Origin: a virus
DNA length: 64,000 nt
Virus record (IMG/VR): IMGVR_UViG_3300010160_000003
Coordinates: 1-64,000 of that record
Reading direction: 5' to 3' (one strand)
Of this stretch, positions 28,966-35,894 are shown one piece after another. The notes below the pieces were generated by a model. The model saw nothing but the letters and a program-made list of their open reading frames with translations. It did no database searches and was not told the DNA's origin. How positions within the stretch are numbered: position 1 is the stretch's first letter; each line of letters begins with the position of its first letter. The position numbers and the translations under genes are program-made.

Positions 28966-29334
28966 ATGTCTACAATAGTAGATATTGATGGAACACTACT
29001 AAGTAACGGTACACAACCTATTCAAAGAGTAATTGATTATGTAAATTCACTTCCAGGTTCATTAATAATTGTAACTGGAAGAAATGAATCTCAAAGGTCA
29101 GAAACAGTTAAAGCATTACGAGCAGCAGGTGTTAAGTACTCTCGTCTTATTATGAATCCTGGTTCTAGTTCTGATACCGCTAAATATAAATATGAAGTAG
29201 GTCTAAAACTTAAAGGATCAGTTAATCTTGCTATTGATAATAATCCTACTATGAGAGCAGCATATGCTAAAGCAGGCATACCTACAAAAGATCCAGCAAC
29301 TTTACCAGATATGAAGAAGTTTTGGACAATCTAA
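28966..29334 (+). CDS. HAD-superfamily phosphatase-like protein (122 aa)
   Basis: VDIDGTLLSNG is the catalytic DxDGT motif I (Asp6, Asp8), LIIVTGRNE motif II (Thr), and LAIDNNPTMRAAY motif IV region. Length fits small HAD enzymes of the polynucleotide-kinase-3'-phosphatase or nucleotidase type found in phages. Substrate unknown. Five bases after dps. Confidence 0.8.
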   Translation: MSTIVDIDGTLLSNGTQPIQRVIDYVNSLPGSLIIVTGRNESQRSETVKALRAAGVKYSRLIMNPGSSSDTAKYKYEVGLKLKGSVNLAIDNNPTMRAAYAKAGIPTKDPATLPDMKKFWTI

Positions 29335-29502
29335 TTGTCTTTGTCTAAAAAAGAAACACAGGCTCTTCAACAACAATATTTCAATAAAGTAAAATTAAAT
29401 AATAAAGAACAATGGAGCCTATGCTATATATGCTCTAAGCCTAGATATAACTTTACTACTGTAGAAAATATATCTATGCCTGTGTGTGAGGAACATTCTT
29501 GA
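29335..29502 (+). CDS. Small CxxC protein (55 aa), probable TTG start
   Basis: (M)SLSKKETQALQQQYFNKVKLNNKEQWSLCYICSKPRYNFTTVENISMPVCEEHS: CxxC...CxxH forms a zinc site. No ATG is in frame upstream of the domain; TTG 29335 directly follows the HAD stop. No clear ribosome site, so start is uncertain. Confidence 0.55.
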   Translation: MSLSKKETQALQQQYFNKVKLNNKEQWSLCYICSKPRYNFTTVENISMPVCEEHS

Positions 29503-29527
29503 CATACCGTTCAAAAATTGGTAGACT
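29499..29527 (+). promoter_or_regulatory. Class I (leaderless) promoter
   Basis: TTGACA-N17-TAGACT, six bases to ATG 29534. Confidence 0.8.
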
Positions 29528-29533
29528 TAGTAT

Positions 29534-30004
29534 ATGCAAACTTTTTTGCCAGATAAAGATTATAAACTCTCTGCCCAAACCCTAGATAATAAGCGACTCA
29601 ATAAACAGATCCTAGAGGGCTATCAGATACTCAAAGTATTATCAGGTGCAACAGAGTCAGGGGCTTGGCGTAATCACCCTGCAGTGCTCATGTGGAAGGG
29701 CTCAGAGACCCATCTTATGAACTATGTCAACCATATGGTAAATGAGGCAGACATTCGTGGCATCAAGACAGTTAACAATGTATTAAACCTAAAAATTTTA
29801 AAAGCGGGGTTTGGAAAAATGTGGGGTAAAAATAAACCTATTTGGCAAAAACCAGAACATATCTCTCGTGTTATAGAAAGCCATAGGGCTAATCTTTATA
29901 GGAAAGATTCTATTATCTATGCCGAGTATCAACTCAATACCGCCGATCCATGCTGCGAAAAGTGTTTATATTATTGGCCTACTCATAAAGAAAGACAAAC
30001 TTGA
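29534..30004 (+). CDS. Pyrimidine-dimer DNA glycosylase-like protein (MSMEG_6728 type)
   Basis: 156 residues. MQTFLPDKDYKLSAQTLDNKRLNKQILEGYQILKVLSG and WRNHPAVLMWKGSETHLMNYVNHMVNEADIRG match the MSMEG_6728 / Pyr_excise family related to T4 endonuclease V. The C-terminal half has GKMWGKNKPIWQKPEHISRVIESHRANLYRKD and a terminal DPCCEKC. It may start repair of UV dimers in phage or host DNA, useful for a surface-water phage. Enzyme activity inferred from family. Leaderless. Confidence 0.8.
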   Translation: MQTFLPDKDYKLSAQTLDNKRLNKQILEGYQILKVLSGATESGAWRNHPAVLMWKGSETHLMNYVNHMVNEADIRGIKTVNNVLNLKILKAGFGKMWGKNKPIWQKPEHISRVIESHRANLYRKDSIIYAEYQLNTADPCCEKCLYYWPTHKERQT

Positions 30005-30029
30005 CAAACTTGTTATCAAACTGTATAAT
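30001..30029 (+). promoter_or_regulatory. Class I (leaderless) promoter
   Basis: TTGACA-N17-TATAAT (both perfect), six bases to ATG 30036; begins inside the stop region of the glycosylase gene. Confidence 0.85.
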
Positions 30030-30035
30030 GGATAT

Positions 30036-30215
30036 ATGAGCATAGACGAAATGACATTACGAGAAGAGATTGCCAAGGCTATTGAAAATATTTCTTTGGG
30101 AGAAGATAATGACCAACTAAATGCATTAGGTATGCGTATGCTTGCAGCAAAAGTTGCAAGGGGAGAAAATAACTACATGACAAACATGTTTAAAAGCAAA
30201 AATGACTTTGAATAA
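30036..30215 (+). CDS. Small helical protein (59 aa), leaderless
   Basis: MSIDEMTLREEIAKAIENISLGEDNDQLNALGMRMLAAKVARGENNYMTNMF...; helical. A longer frame from 29919 overlaps the glycosylase gene and lacks signals. Unknown function. Confidence 0.65.
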   Translation: MSIDEMTLREEIAKAIENISLGEDNDQLNALGMRMLAAKVARGENNYMTNMFKSKNDFE

Positions 30216-30324
30216 AAACGAATGCTTAAAGTGTGAAATATCATACAAAGATCCTCTATTCTGGGAAACTCATCAAACAATGAGCGATAACAAAATTTGG
30301 TGTGCATATGCCAAAAGAATGTAA
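30202..30324 (+). CDS. Small Cys-containing protein (40 aa)
   Basis: MTLNKNECLKCEISYKDPLFWETHQTMSDNKIWCAYAKRM: CxxC, His, Cys, a possible zinc finger. Overlaps both neighbours in other frames. Confidence 0.55.
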   Translation: MTLNKNECLKCEISYKDPLFWETHQTMSDNKIWCAYAKRM

Positions 30325-30403
30325 CCATACTTGGTATATGCGTGAACTTGGTATACAGTGTACTAAGTGTTTAATTCTTTGGGAGAACAATGAAAGAACC
30401 TAA
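30308..30403 (+). CDS. 31-residue zinc-finger peptide
   Basis: MPKECNHTWYMRELGIQCTKCLILWENNERT: C-x-H and CxxC make one zinc site, similar to many tiny phage zinc fingers (C-x-H-x-W-x-x...C-x-x-C). Overlaps neighbours. Confidence 0.55.
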   Translation: MPKECNHTWYMRELGIQCTKCLILWENNERT

Positions 30404-30515
30404 GATAATCCAAATGGATTGGCGATCATTAGGCTATTGGCCTGTTTGGAAAAATGGAAAGAAAGTGTGGGTACCTAAAAATGATGAATCATTCAACAAA
30501 GATTCAAAGAACTAA
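30390..30515 (+). CDS. Small Trp-rich protein (41 aa)
   Basis: MKEPKIIQMDWRSLGYWPVWKNGKKVWVPKNDESFNKDSKN. GGGAGAAC ribosome site. Not recognised. Confidence 0.5.
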   Translation: MKEPKIIQMDWRSLGYWPVWKNGKKVWVPKNDESFNKDSKN

Positions 30516-30801
30516 GATATGGCCATTACGATGGATAGGTAATTTTCTTGGTGGCTATGCAGTTAATCATTTAGTTAAATGTTTTGATTACGATGAAGAT
30601 GATAAATTGGAGTTTGCTTATAAATACCACGCAAAAATGTGGAAGTACCTCAATAAACCTTATGAACGTTGGGGAACATACTATAAACTAGACTTGGACG
30701 GCTGGAAGAAAGAACTAGATAAGATAAAAGAAAATGTACAGAATCAGAATTGGGATGACTATGATGAAGATGGCATAGCATATTGGGAAAAAGATGAGTA
30801 G
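30481..30801 (+). CDS. Hypothetical protein (106 aa)
   Basis: MMNHSTKIQRTKIWPLRWIGNFLGGYAVNHLVKCFDYDEDDKLEFAYKYHAKMWKYLNKPYERWGTYYKLD...: basic start, acidic helical end rich in Trp/Tyr. First possible ATG at 30481 overlaps the preceding gene; an upstream TTG frame is less likely. Not recognised. Confidence 0.55.
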   Translation: MMNHSTKIQRTKIWPLRWIGNFLGGYAVNHLVKCFDYDEDDKLEFAYKYHAKMWKYLNKPYERWGTYYKLDLDGWKKELDKIKENVQNQNWDDYDEDGIAYWEKDE

Positions 30802-30898
30802 AACACTTATTTGTCCAACCTGTAATAAAGAATGGGAACTTCGTTGGGGAATCTTTGCCCATGAATCATTATCTAGACATATGAGGGAACATGATTAA
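30794..30898 (+). CDS. 34-residue C2H2-like zinc finger
   Basis: MSRTLICPTCNKEWELRWGIFAHESLSRHMREHD: CxxC followed by His spaced like a C2H2 finger. Overlaps the neighbours by 8 bases each. Possibly DNA binding. Confidence 0.6.
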   Translation: MSRTLICPTCNKEWELRWGIFAHESLSRHMREHD

Positions 30899-31097
30899 TC
30901 TTGAGATCCCTGATCCATTTGAAACTTTTGTATCAAAAAAATATATTAATTATAAAGGGTATGTACATGATTTTTTTATTAGAGAATGGTCTTATAGGTG
31001 TTTAACTTGTAAGGATAATATGTCTGCTCCATCCCGCAAAATTATGACAAAGATTAGATTATTTCATACAAGAAATGAGTGCACGGGTGGATATTAA
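30891..31097 (+). CDS. Small zinc-binding protein (68 aa)
   Basis: ...SYRCLTCKDNMSAPSRKIMTKIRLFHTRNECTGGY: CxxC...H...C. Start overlaps the finger peptide. Function unknown. Confidence 0.6.
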   Translation: MINLEIPDPFETFVSKKYINYKGYVHDFFIREWSYRCLTCKDNMSAPSRKIMTKIRLFHTRNECTGGY

Positions 31098-31152
31098 TTA
31101 CTTTATTGCAATAAACCTTCAAACCTGATAGAATGGATACATAAGGAGAAGT

Positions 31153-31254
31153 ATGTTTTGTAATTATTGCGGGAATAGATTAGAACACGGTGATTGTAAT
31201 TATTGTAATGATAATAACAATGCCCTTAGAGAATTTGAGGAAGAAGATGATTAA
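31153..31254 (+). CDS. 33-residue zinc ribbon peptide
   Basis: MFCNYCGNRLEHGDCNYCNDNNNALREFEEEDD: two CxxC pairs with ideal zinc-ribbon spacing, then an acidic tail. AAGGAG ribosome site and a TAGAAT box upstream. Confidence 0.65.
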   Translation: MFCNYCGNRLEHGDCNYCNDNNNALREFEEEDD

Positions 31255-31330
31255 TGCTTTAGTTTTAATCCCTGCATTTATTGCTGGGTATGTAGCATGT
31301 TATTTTGTTATGACCTATAAGGTCAAATAA
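31247..31330 (+). CDS. 27-residue membrane peptide
   Basis: MINALVLIPAFIAGYVACYFVMTYKVK: one membrane helix with a Lys end. Overlaps the zinc peptide. Its TAA is followed in the same frame, without gap, by the endonuclease VII-like frame. Confidence 0.55.
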   Translation: MINALVLIPAFIAGYVACYFVMTYKVK

Positions 31331-31693
31331 ATTAAGGTTTGTAGCAAATGTGGGCTTAACTTAGATAAGTCCTTTTTCTCTCCATCTTCTGGTGGGAAAT
31401 ATTTAAGGCCAGAGTGTAGGTCTTGTGCTTCCAAATTAGCAAAGCAAAGGCTAGAACTAAGGAAGGTTTGGGGATATCCAGAAGAAGATCACATATGCCC
31501 TATTTGTTTAAAAAATGAACAAGAACTCAAGGGTACTGGAGGAAATGCTAGTATCTGGGTAGTAGATCATGACCACATAACAAATAGTTTTAGAGGACAT
31601 ATATGCCACAATTGTAATCGTGGTCTTGGTGTATTCCAGGATAATGTTGATAGATTAGAAAGAGCAATTAGTTATCTAAGTTCGGAGCGGTAG
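31331..31693 (+). CDS. Endonuclease VII / HNH-like nuclease without normal start codon
   Basis: Open frame of 120 codons: IKVCSKCGLNLDKSFF, RPECRSCASK, then ICPICLKNEQEL, VVDHDHITNSFRGHICHNCNRGLGVFQDN, a full endonuclease VII domain similar to residues 70-208 of the fusion at 26858. No ATG, GTG or TTG is in frame before the domain. ATT at 31331 takes the place of the usual Met (MKxCxKCG) and AAGG lies eight bases upstream, so an AUU start is plausible; otherwise the gene has lost its start or is read through from the membrane peptide. Stop TAG lies inside tRNA-Ile. Confidence 0.65.
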   Translation: MKVCSKCGLNLDKSFFSPSSGGKYLRPECRSCASKLAKQRLELRKVWGYPEEDHICPICLKNEQELKGTGGNASIWVVDHDHITNSFRGHICHNCNRGLGVFQDNVDRLERAISYLSSER

Positions 31694-31756
31694 CCAAGTG
31701 GTAAAGGCATCAGCCTTATATGCTGAAGATCGTGAGTTCAACCCTCACCCGCTCTA
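31684..31756 (+). tRNA. tRNA-Ile (anticodon TAT), reads AUA
   Basis: Acceptor GGAGCGG/CCGCTCT (one G-U), D arm GCC/GGC, anticodon arm TCAGC-CTTATAT-GCTGA with U33 and A37, T arm GTGAG-TTCAACC-CTCAC, discriminator A, no CCA. UAU anticodons are rare in bacteria, which usually read AUA with a lysidine-modified CAU tRNA. AUA is common in this AT-rich genome. Overlaps the stop of the nuclease gene. Confidence 0.9.
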
Positions 31757-31757
31757 C

Positions 31758-31833
31758 CCCTAAGTATGCCCTGCGGTTTCTACCCGCTTGAAAGGCTAAC
31801 GGATACATGCAGGTTCAATCCCTGTCTTAGGGA
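31758..31833 (+). tRNA. tRNA-like element, possible Arg (anticodon TCT), non-canonical
   Basis: 76 bases. Perfect acceptor CCCTAAG/CTTAGGG, T arm GCAGG-TTCAATC-CCTGT, discriminator A. An anticodon-type hairpin GCGG-TTTCTAC-CCGC (U33, UCU, A37) sits only eight bases after position 9, leaving no normal D arm and a 21-base region before the T arm that contains a D-loop-like AACGGATA. Either a D-arm-less tRNA-Arg for AGA, or a rearranged relic. Confidence 0.5.
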
Positions 31834-31866
31834 CTTTGGTTCAAATCTATATGATATAATTAAACT

Positions 31867-32211
31867 ATGCCATATAAAGATCCAGAAAAACAAAAAGCAG
31901 CGCAGAGTGCTTGGTATAAAAAAAATAAAGAATTAACATATTCAAGATCTTTAAATAGCAAAGAAAAACGTAAAAACATAGTTAGAGAAATAAAAGAATC
32001 TTCTCCGTGTAAAGATTGTAATATTTTCTATCCATACTATATTATGCATTTTGACCATATGGATTCATCAAAAAAGATTGATAAAATTTCTTCAATTATT
32101 CATACATCCAGTTTAAGTAGTATTTTAAAAGAAATAGAAAAGTGTGAACTTGTCTGTTCAAATTGTCACTCTAAAAGAACATGGAAGCGTCAGCACGGAC
32201 TGATGCTATAA
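31867..32211 (+). CDS. HNH endonuclease (114 aa), leaderless
   Basis: Basic N-terminus MPYKDPEKQKAAQSAWYKKNKE (typical of free-standing phage HNH genes), CKDCN, MHFDHMDSSKK (first His) and CELVCSNCHSKRTWKR (zinc Cys and last His). It matches the HNH gene at 45428. TATAAT six bases before ATG. Probably a homing-type nuclease. Confidence 0.8.
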   Translation: MPYKDPEKQKAAQSAWYKKNKELTYSRSLNSKEKRKNIVREIKESSPCKDCNIFYPYYIMHFDHMDSSKKIDKISSIIHTSSLSSILKEIEKCELVCSNCHSKRTWKRQHGLML

Positions 32212-32230
32212 TAGATAAAACAAAGGGGTA

Positions 32231-33190
32231 ATGTTGGCTAACATAGTTTTTTTAGGTAATTTTGAAGTGTCTTATAGTAGTGAGAATCATCATGCTAGTA
32301 GTCTAGAGTCTTTAGGCCATACCGTGACAAAACTGCAGGAGCGTAAGGCTAAGACACAAACCATCCTAGAAAAAGCATTAGACTCTGACCTATTTATCTG
32401 GGTACACACACATGGCTGGGAAACTAGTGGAAACATCACAATGGATCAAGTTCTTAACAAACTTAACTCTACTGGCATTATTACTATGACATACCACTTA
32501 GACTTATGGTTTGGCCTTGATAGACAAAATGATCTTAAGCATGATAGTTTCTATAGAACTATTGGTCACTTCTTTACTGTAGATAAACTTATGGCTGATT
32601 GGTTTGATCACAATACCGCCGTGAAAGGCCACTTCATGCCTGCAGGTGTATACGATAAGGAATGTTACATACACCCAGACTATAATACACAAGGCTTTGA
32701 GTATGATGTTATTTTTGTCGGTAGCAAAAGATATCACCATGAACATAAGTATCGCCCAGAACTAATTGACTTCTTAAGAAAGACATACGGCAAAAGATTT
32801 CTTCATGTTGGTGGAGATGGAGATACTGGAACTATTCGTGGAGATGCATTAAACCGTGTCTATGCTAAAAGTAAGATTGCTGTTGGAGATAGCCTTAACA
32901 TAGGTTTTGAGTATCCTTACTATACTAGCGATAGGTTATTTGAAAGTACTGGTCGTGGTGGGTTTACTATCTACCCAGAAATTAAGGGGCTAGATCAATA
33001 CTTTGCACCCGATGAAGTTGTATTCTATAAGCATGGAGACTTTCATGATTTAAGAGATAAGATAGATCAGTATCTTGAAAATTCTTTGGTAAGAGAAAGA
33101 ATTAGAGTAAATGGTCATACCCGTACAAAGAAAGAACACACATATGTACATAGATGGACCGCAATCTTAGAAGAGTTGGGCATTAAATGA
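32231..33190 (+). CDS. Glycosyltransferase, CgeB/GT4-like (319 aa)
   Basis: LANIVFLGNFEVSYSSENHHASSLESLGHTV at the start is a GT-B N-terminal strand-loop; the C-terminal half (DVIFVGSKRYHHEHKYRPELIDFL, SDRLFESTGRGGFTIYPEIKGLDQYF, VFYKHGDFHDL) matches the spore-maturation CgeB-like glycosyltransferase family with a nucleotide-sugar-binding E. AAAGGGG ribosome site and TATAAT upstream. First gene of an eight-gene glycan operon with four-base overlaps. Confidence 0.8.
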   Translation: MLANIVFLGNFEVSYSSENHHASSLESLGHTVTKLQERKAKTQTILEKALDSDLFIWVHTHGWETSGNITMDQVLNKLNSTGIITMTYHLDLWFGLDRQNDLKHDSFYRTIGHFFTVDKLMADWFDHNTAVKGHFMPAGVYDKECYIHPDYNTQGFEYDVIFVGSKRYHHEHKYRPELIDFLRKTYGKRFLHVGGDGDTGTIRGDALNRVYAKSKIAVGDSLNIGFEYPYYTSDRLFESTGRGGFTIYPEIKGLDQYFAPDEVVFYKHGDFHDLRDKIDQYLENSLVRERIRVNGHTRTKKEHTYVHRWTAILEELGIK

Positions 33191-34071
33191 ATTGTTTAGT
33201 AACTGGAGGAGCAGGATTTATTGGATCCAATCTTGTTGATAAACTTATAGACCTTGGTCATAATGTTATCTGTATAGATAATGAGTCAGCAGAGTGTCAT
33301 GAGCAATTTTATTGGAATTCAAAAGCAAATAATTATAAATATGATATATGTGATTATGACCAGATAGAGCATTTATTTAATGGAGTTGACTATGTCTTCC
33401 ATATTGCATCTGATGCAAGAATTCAACCAGCAATCCTAAATCCTAAAAAATCTATTGAGTCAAACTCAGTTGGAACTGCTAATGTACTGGAACTATCTCG
33501 CTTAGCAAAAGTAAAGAAGTTTATTTATTCTAGTACATCTTCTGCATATGGCAAGAAAGCAATACTTCCAAATATAGAAACTCAGGCATCTGATCCACTA
33601 ACACCATACTCTGCTGCAAAAGTCTTTGGTGAAAACCTTGCAAGAGTTTACTACAATCTTTATGGTCTTGAAACTATATCACTTAGATATTTTAATGTTT
33701 ATGGAGATAGGCAGCCATTAAAGGGTCAGTATGCACCAGTAATAGGTTTATTTTTAAAGCAATACCACGAAGGAAAACCATTAACAGTTGTTGGAGATGG
33801 ATCTCAGCGCAGAGACTTTACACATATATCTGATATTGTAGAAGCAAATATCCTTTCATCTGAAGCAAGTCATGGTTTTGGTGAAGTATATAACATAGGG
33901 TATGGAAGTAACCACTGTATACTTGATCTTGCTAATATGATTTCAAATGATGTTAAGTTTATCCCGTCAAGAATTGGTGAAGTACAAGAAACTCTTGCAT
34001 CTAACGAAAAGTTTAAAAGTTTAACTGGTTGGACTGCAAAAATATCTTTAATGGATTGGATACAAAAATGA
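33187..34071 (+). CDS. NAD-dependent sugar epimerase/dehydratase (294 aa)
   Basis: Extended SDR fold: TGGAGFIGS (residues 6-14) binds NAD, SSTSSAYG and catalytic Y141-x3-K145 (YSAAK), SLRYFNVYGDRQ. Closest in style to UDP-glucose 4-epimerase / dTDP-glucose dehydratase. It would supply the activated sugar used by the neighbouring transferases. ATGA overlaps on both sides. Exact sugar unknown. Confidence 0.85.
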   Translation: MNCLVTGGAGFIGSNLVDKLIDLGHNVICIDNESAECHEQFYWNSKANNYKYDICDYDQIEHLFNGVDYVFHIASDARIQPAILNPKKSIESNSVGTANVLELSRLAKVKKFIYSSTSSAYGKKAILPNIETQASDPLTPYSAAKVFGENLARVYYNLYGLETISLRYFNVYGDRQPLKGQYAPVIGLFLKQYHEGKPLTVVGDGSQRRDFTHISDIVEANILSSEASHGFGEVYNIGYGSNHCILDLANMISNDVKFIPSRIGEVQETLASNEKFKSLTGWTAKISLMDWIQK

Positions 34072-34577
34072 ATATAAACTTTGGTTGTGGAAGCATTCAG
34101 CCTTCTGATTGGACTAATATAGATATTGATCCTGAATATAAAACAGAACACAAAAATTTACATTTAATTCCAGATAATTCATGTGATATTTTAGTTTCAC
34201 ATGCAACGATATGTGGAATATCTTATAATGAAATAAAACCAACATTATTAGAATTTAAAAGAGTATTAAAACCTTCAGGGATTGTAAGAATTAGTTTGCC
34301 AGATATACTTTCTGGATTTGATGCATATAAAAATAACAATATTAACTTTTTCCCAAATTCTGAAGATAGTTTAGATAGACGGTTTTCTGCTTGGTTGACA
34401 TGGTACTCAACATCAAAATCTTTATTAACATATAAAGCATTAGAATATAAGTTACATGATAGTGGATTTAAAAATATAACAAAAGTAAAATATAAAGAAA
34501 CTACATTATTAAACCCTAAAGTTTATGAACTTGATACTAGAGAACATGAATTCTATTTTATGGAGGCAATAAAATGA
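34068..34577 (+). CDS. SAM-dependent methyltransferase (169 aa)
   Basis: MNINFGCGSIQPSDWTNIDIDPE is motif I with the acidic SAM-ribose residue; VSHATICGISYNEIKPTLLEFKRVLKPSGIVRISLPD is motif III-IV of sugar or lipid methyltransferases. Start at 34068 overlaps the epimerase TGA. Probably methylates a sugar in the glycan. Confidence 0.75.
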   Translation: MNINFGCGSIQPSDWTNIDIDPEYKTEHKNLHLIPDNSCDILVSHATICGISYNEIKPTLLEFKRVLKPSGIVRISLPDILSGFDAYKNNNINFFPNSEDSLDRRFSAWLTWYSTSKSLLTYKALEYKLHDSGFKNITKVKYKETTLLNPKVYELDTREHEFYFMEAIK

Positions 34578-35281
34578 CAGAAATGATTAAAGCAACAGTT
34601 AATGGTGAATTTGATATAATTCTTCCAAAACATCGTGCAGATAGACCAGATTGGTACCAACCTAATGGATGGGAAAAATTAAGGCTAAAATCAATGCACA
34701 ATAATATTGGTAAAGGAGATGTTGTTTACTATGTTGGTGCAGAAGAAGGAGAGTTTCCAGCCCTATGTCAAATGTGGGGTGCAGAAGTTGTATTGTTTGA
34801 ACCAAACCCTAAAGTATGGTCACACTTTCCTATAACTTGGTCTGCTAATAATCTAGAACTTCCAATGGTATGTATTCCTGGATTTGCATCTGATAAGATA
34901 AACAATCTTTCACGAATTTATTATAATGAGTGGCCACCAGAAGTTAACAATGTAATTGAAGCAGCACATGGATTTAAAGAATTATATCTTGAAGGAGATA
35001 CATATGGTCAGATAACTATAGACTCTTGTGTTTATGATCATGGGATTAAGCCACCTACTGCTATTTCATTAGACGTAGAGGGTAGCGAATGGAGGGTGTT
35101 AGGAGGGGCTGAGAGGGTGCTTAGAGAGTATAAACCAAAGATTTGGTTATCTGGACACCCTGAGTTTATGCTACAGCAGTGGAATGAAGCATTGCATGAT
35201 CTTAGACAATGGATAAAAGGATTAGGATATAATGAAACTCTTTTAGATTATCAACATGAGGTACATTTATTTTATGAGTAA
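34574..35281 (+). CDS. FkbM-type methyltransferase (235 aa)
   Basis: DVVYYVGAEEGEFPALCQMWGAEVVLFEPNPKVW (motif I and II), then ISLDVEGSEWRVLGGAERVLREYKPKIWLSGHPEF, the diagnostic FkbM pattern (DVEGSE...L). FkbM enzymes O-methylate sugars. Two methyltransferases in the operon imply a heavily decorated glycan. Confidence 0.8.
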   Translation: MTEMIKATVNGEFDIILPKHRADRPDWYQPNGWEKLRLKSMHNNIGKGDVVYYVGAEEGEFPALCQMWGAEVVLFEPNPKVWSHFPITWSANNLELPMVCIPGFASDKINNLSRIYYNEWPPEVNNVIEAAHGFKELYLEGDTYGQITIDSCVYDHGIKPPTAISLDVEGSEWRVLGGAERVLREYKPKIWLSGHPEFMLQQWNEALHDLRQWIKGLGYNETLLDYQHEVHLFYE

Positions 35282-35894
35282 TTTAATTTTTTGTCCACAT
35301 ACAGATGATGCAATTTTTTCTTTAGGTGATTACATTATTGATAACCCAAATGATGTTTTTACAATTGCATCAGCATTTGCTGGTATACCAAAAGATGAAG
35401 TTGGATATAAAAAACATACCATATTAAGACAAGAGCACGATGAAGCATGTGCCATGATAAATGCTAAGGTTATTAATAGTGATCTATTAGATGATGTTTA
35501 TGGAAAACAAAATGAAAATGATTTAATAGATTGGATAAAATCTATAATTGTAGATTTTGATAATATATATATTCCACTAGGAATACATCATCCAGATCAT
35601 GTCTTATTATCTGAGACATTGCTTAATTTAATAGAGTCTTTGAATAAAACATATTTTATTTATGCAGAACTTCCATATAAAATTGCATATCCAGAACTAT
35701 ATCAATCAAGATTAAATAAGTTTAAGTCTATTCATAATCTACAAAATATTTCTATTAACTTTACAAAAAATAAAATAAATGCAATAAAAAAATATAACTC
35801 ACAAATAACTTTTTTTTCTAATAAAACAATAATAGATGAAGATCTAATCAATAACATTGTTGTAGAAGAAAAACTTTGGAAGGTATTAAATTGA
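35274..35894 (+). CDS. PIG-L family deacetylase (206 aa)
   Basis: FCPHTDDAIFSLG (residues 6-18) is the zinc-binding H-x-D-D motif and GIHHPDH near residue 108 supplies the second His pair. PIG-L / LmbE enzymes remove acetyl groups from N-acetylglucosamine-type sugars. Start 35274 overlaps the stop before it. Same-operon sugar processing fits. Confidence 0.8.
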   Translation: MSNLIFCPHTDDAIFSLGDYIIDNPNDVFTIASAFAGIPKDEVGYKKHTILRQEHDEACAMINAKVINSDLLDDVYGKQNENDLIDWIKSIIVDFDNIYIPLGIHHPDHVLLSETLLNLIESLNKTYFIYAELPYKIAYPELYQSRLNKFKSIHNLQNISINFTKNKINAIKKYNSQITFFSNKTIIDEDLINNIVVEEKLWKVLN

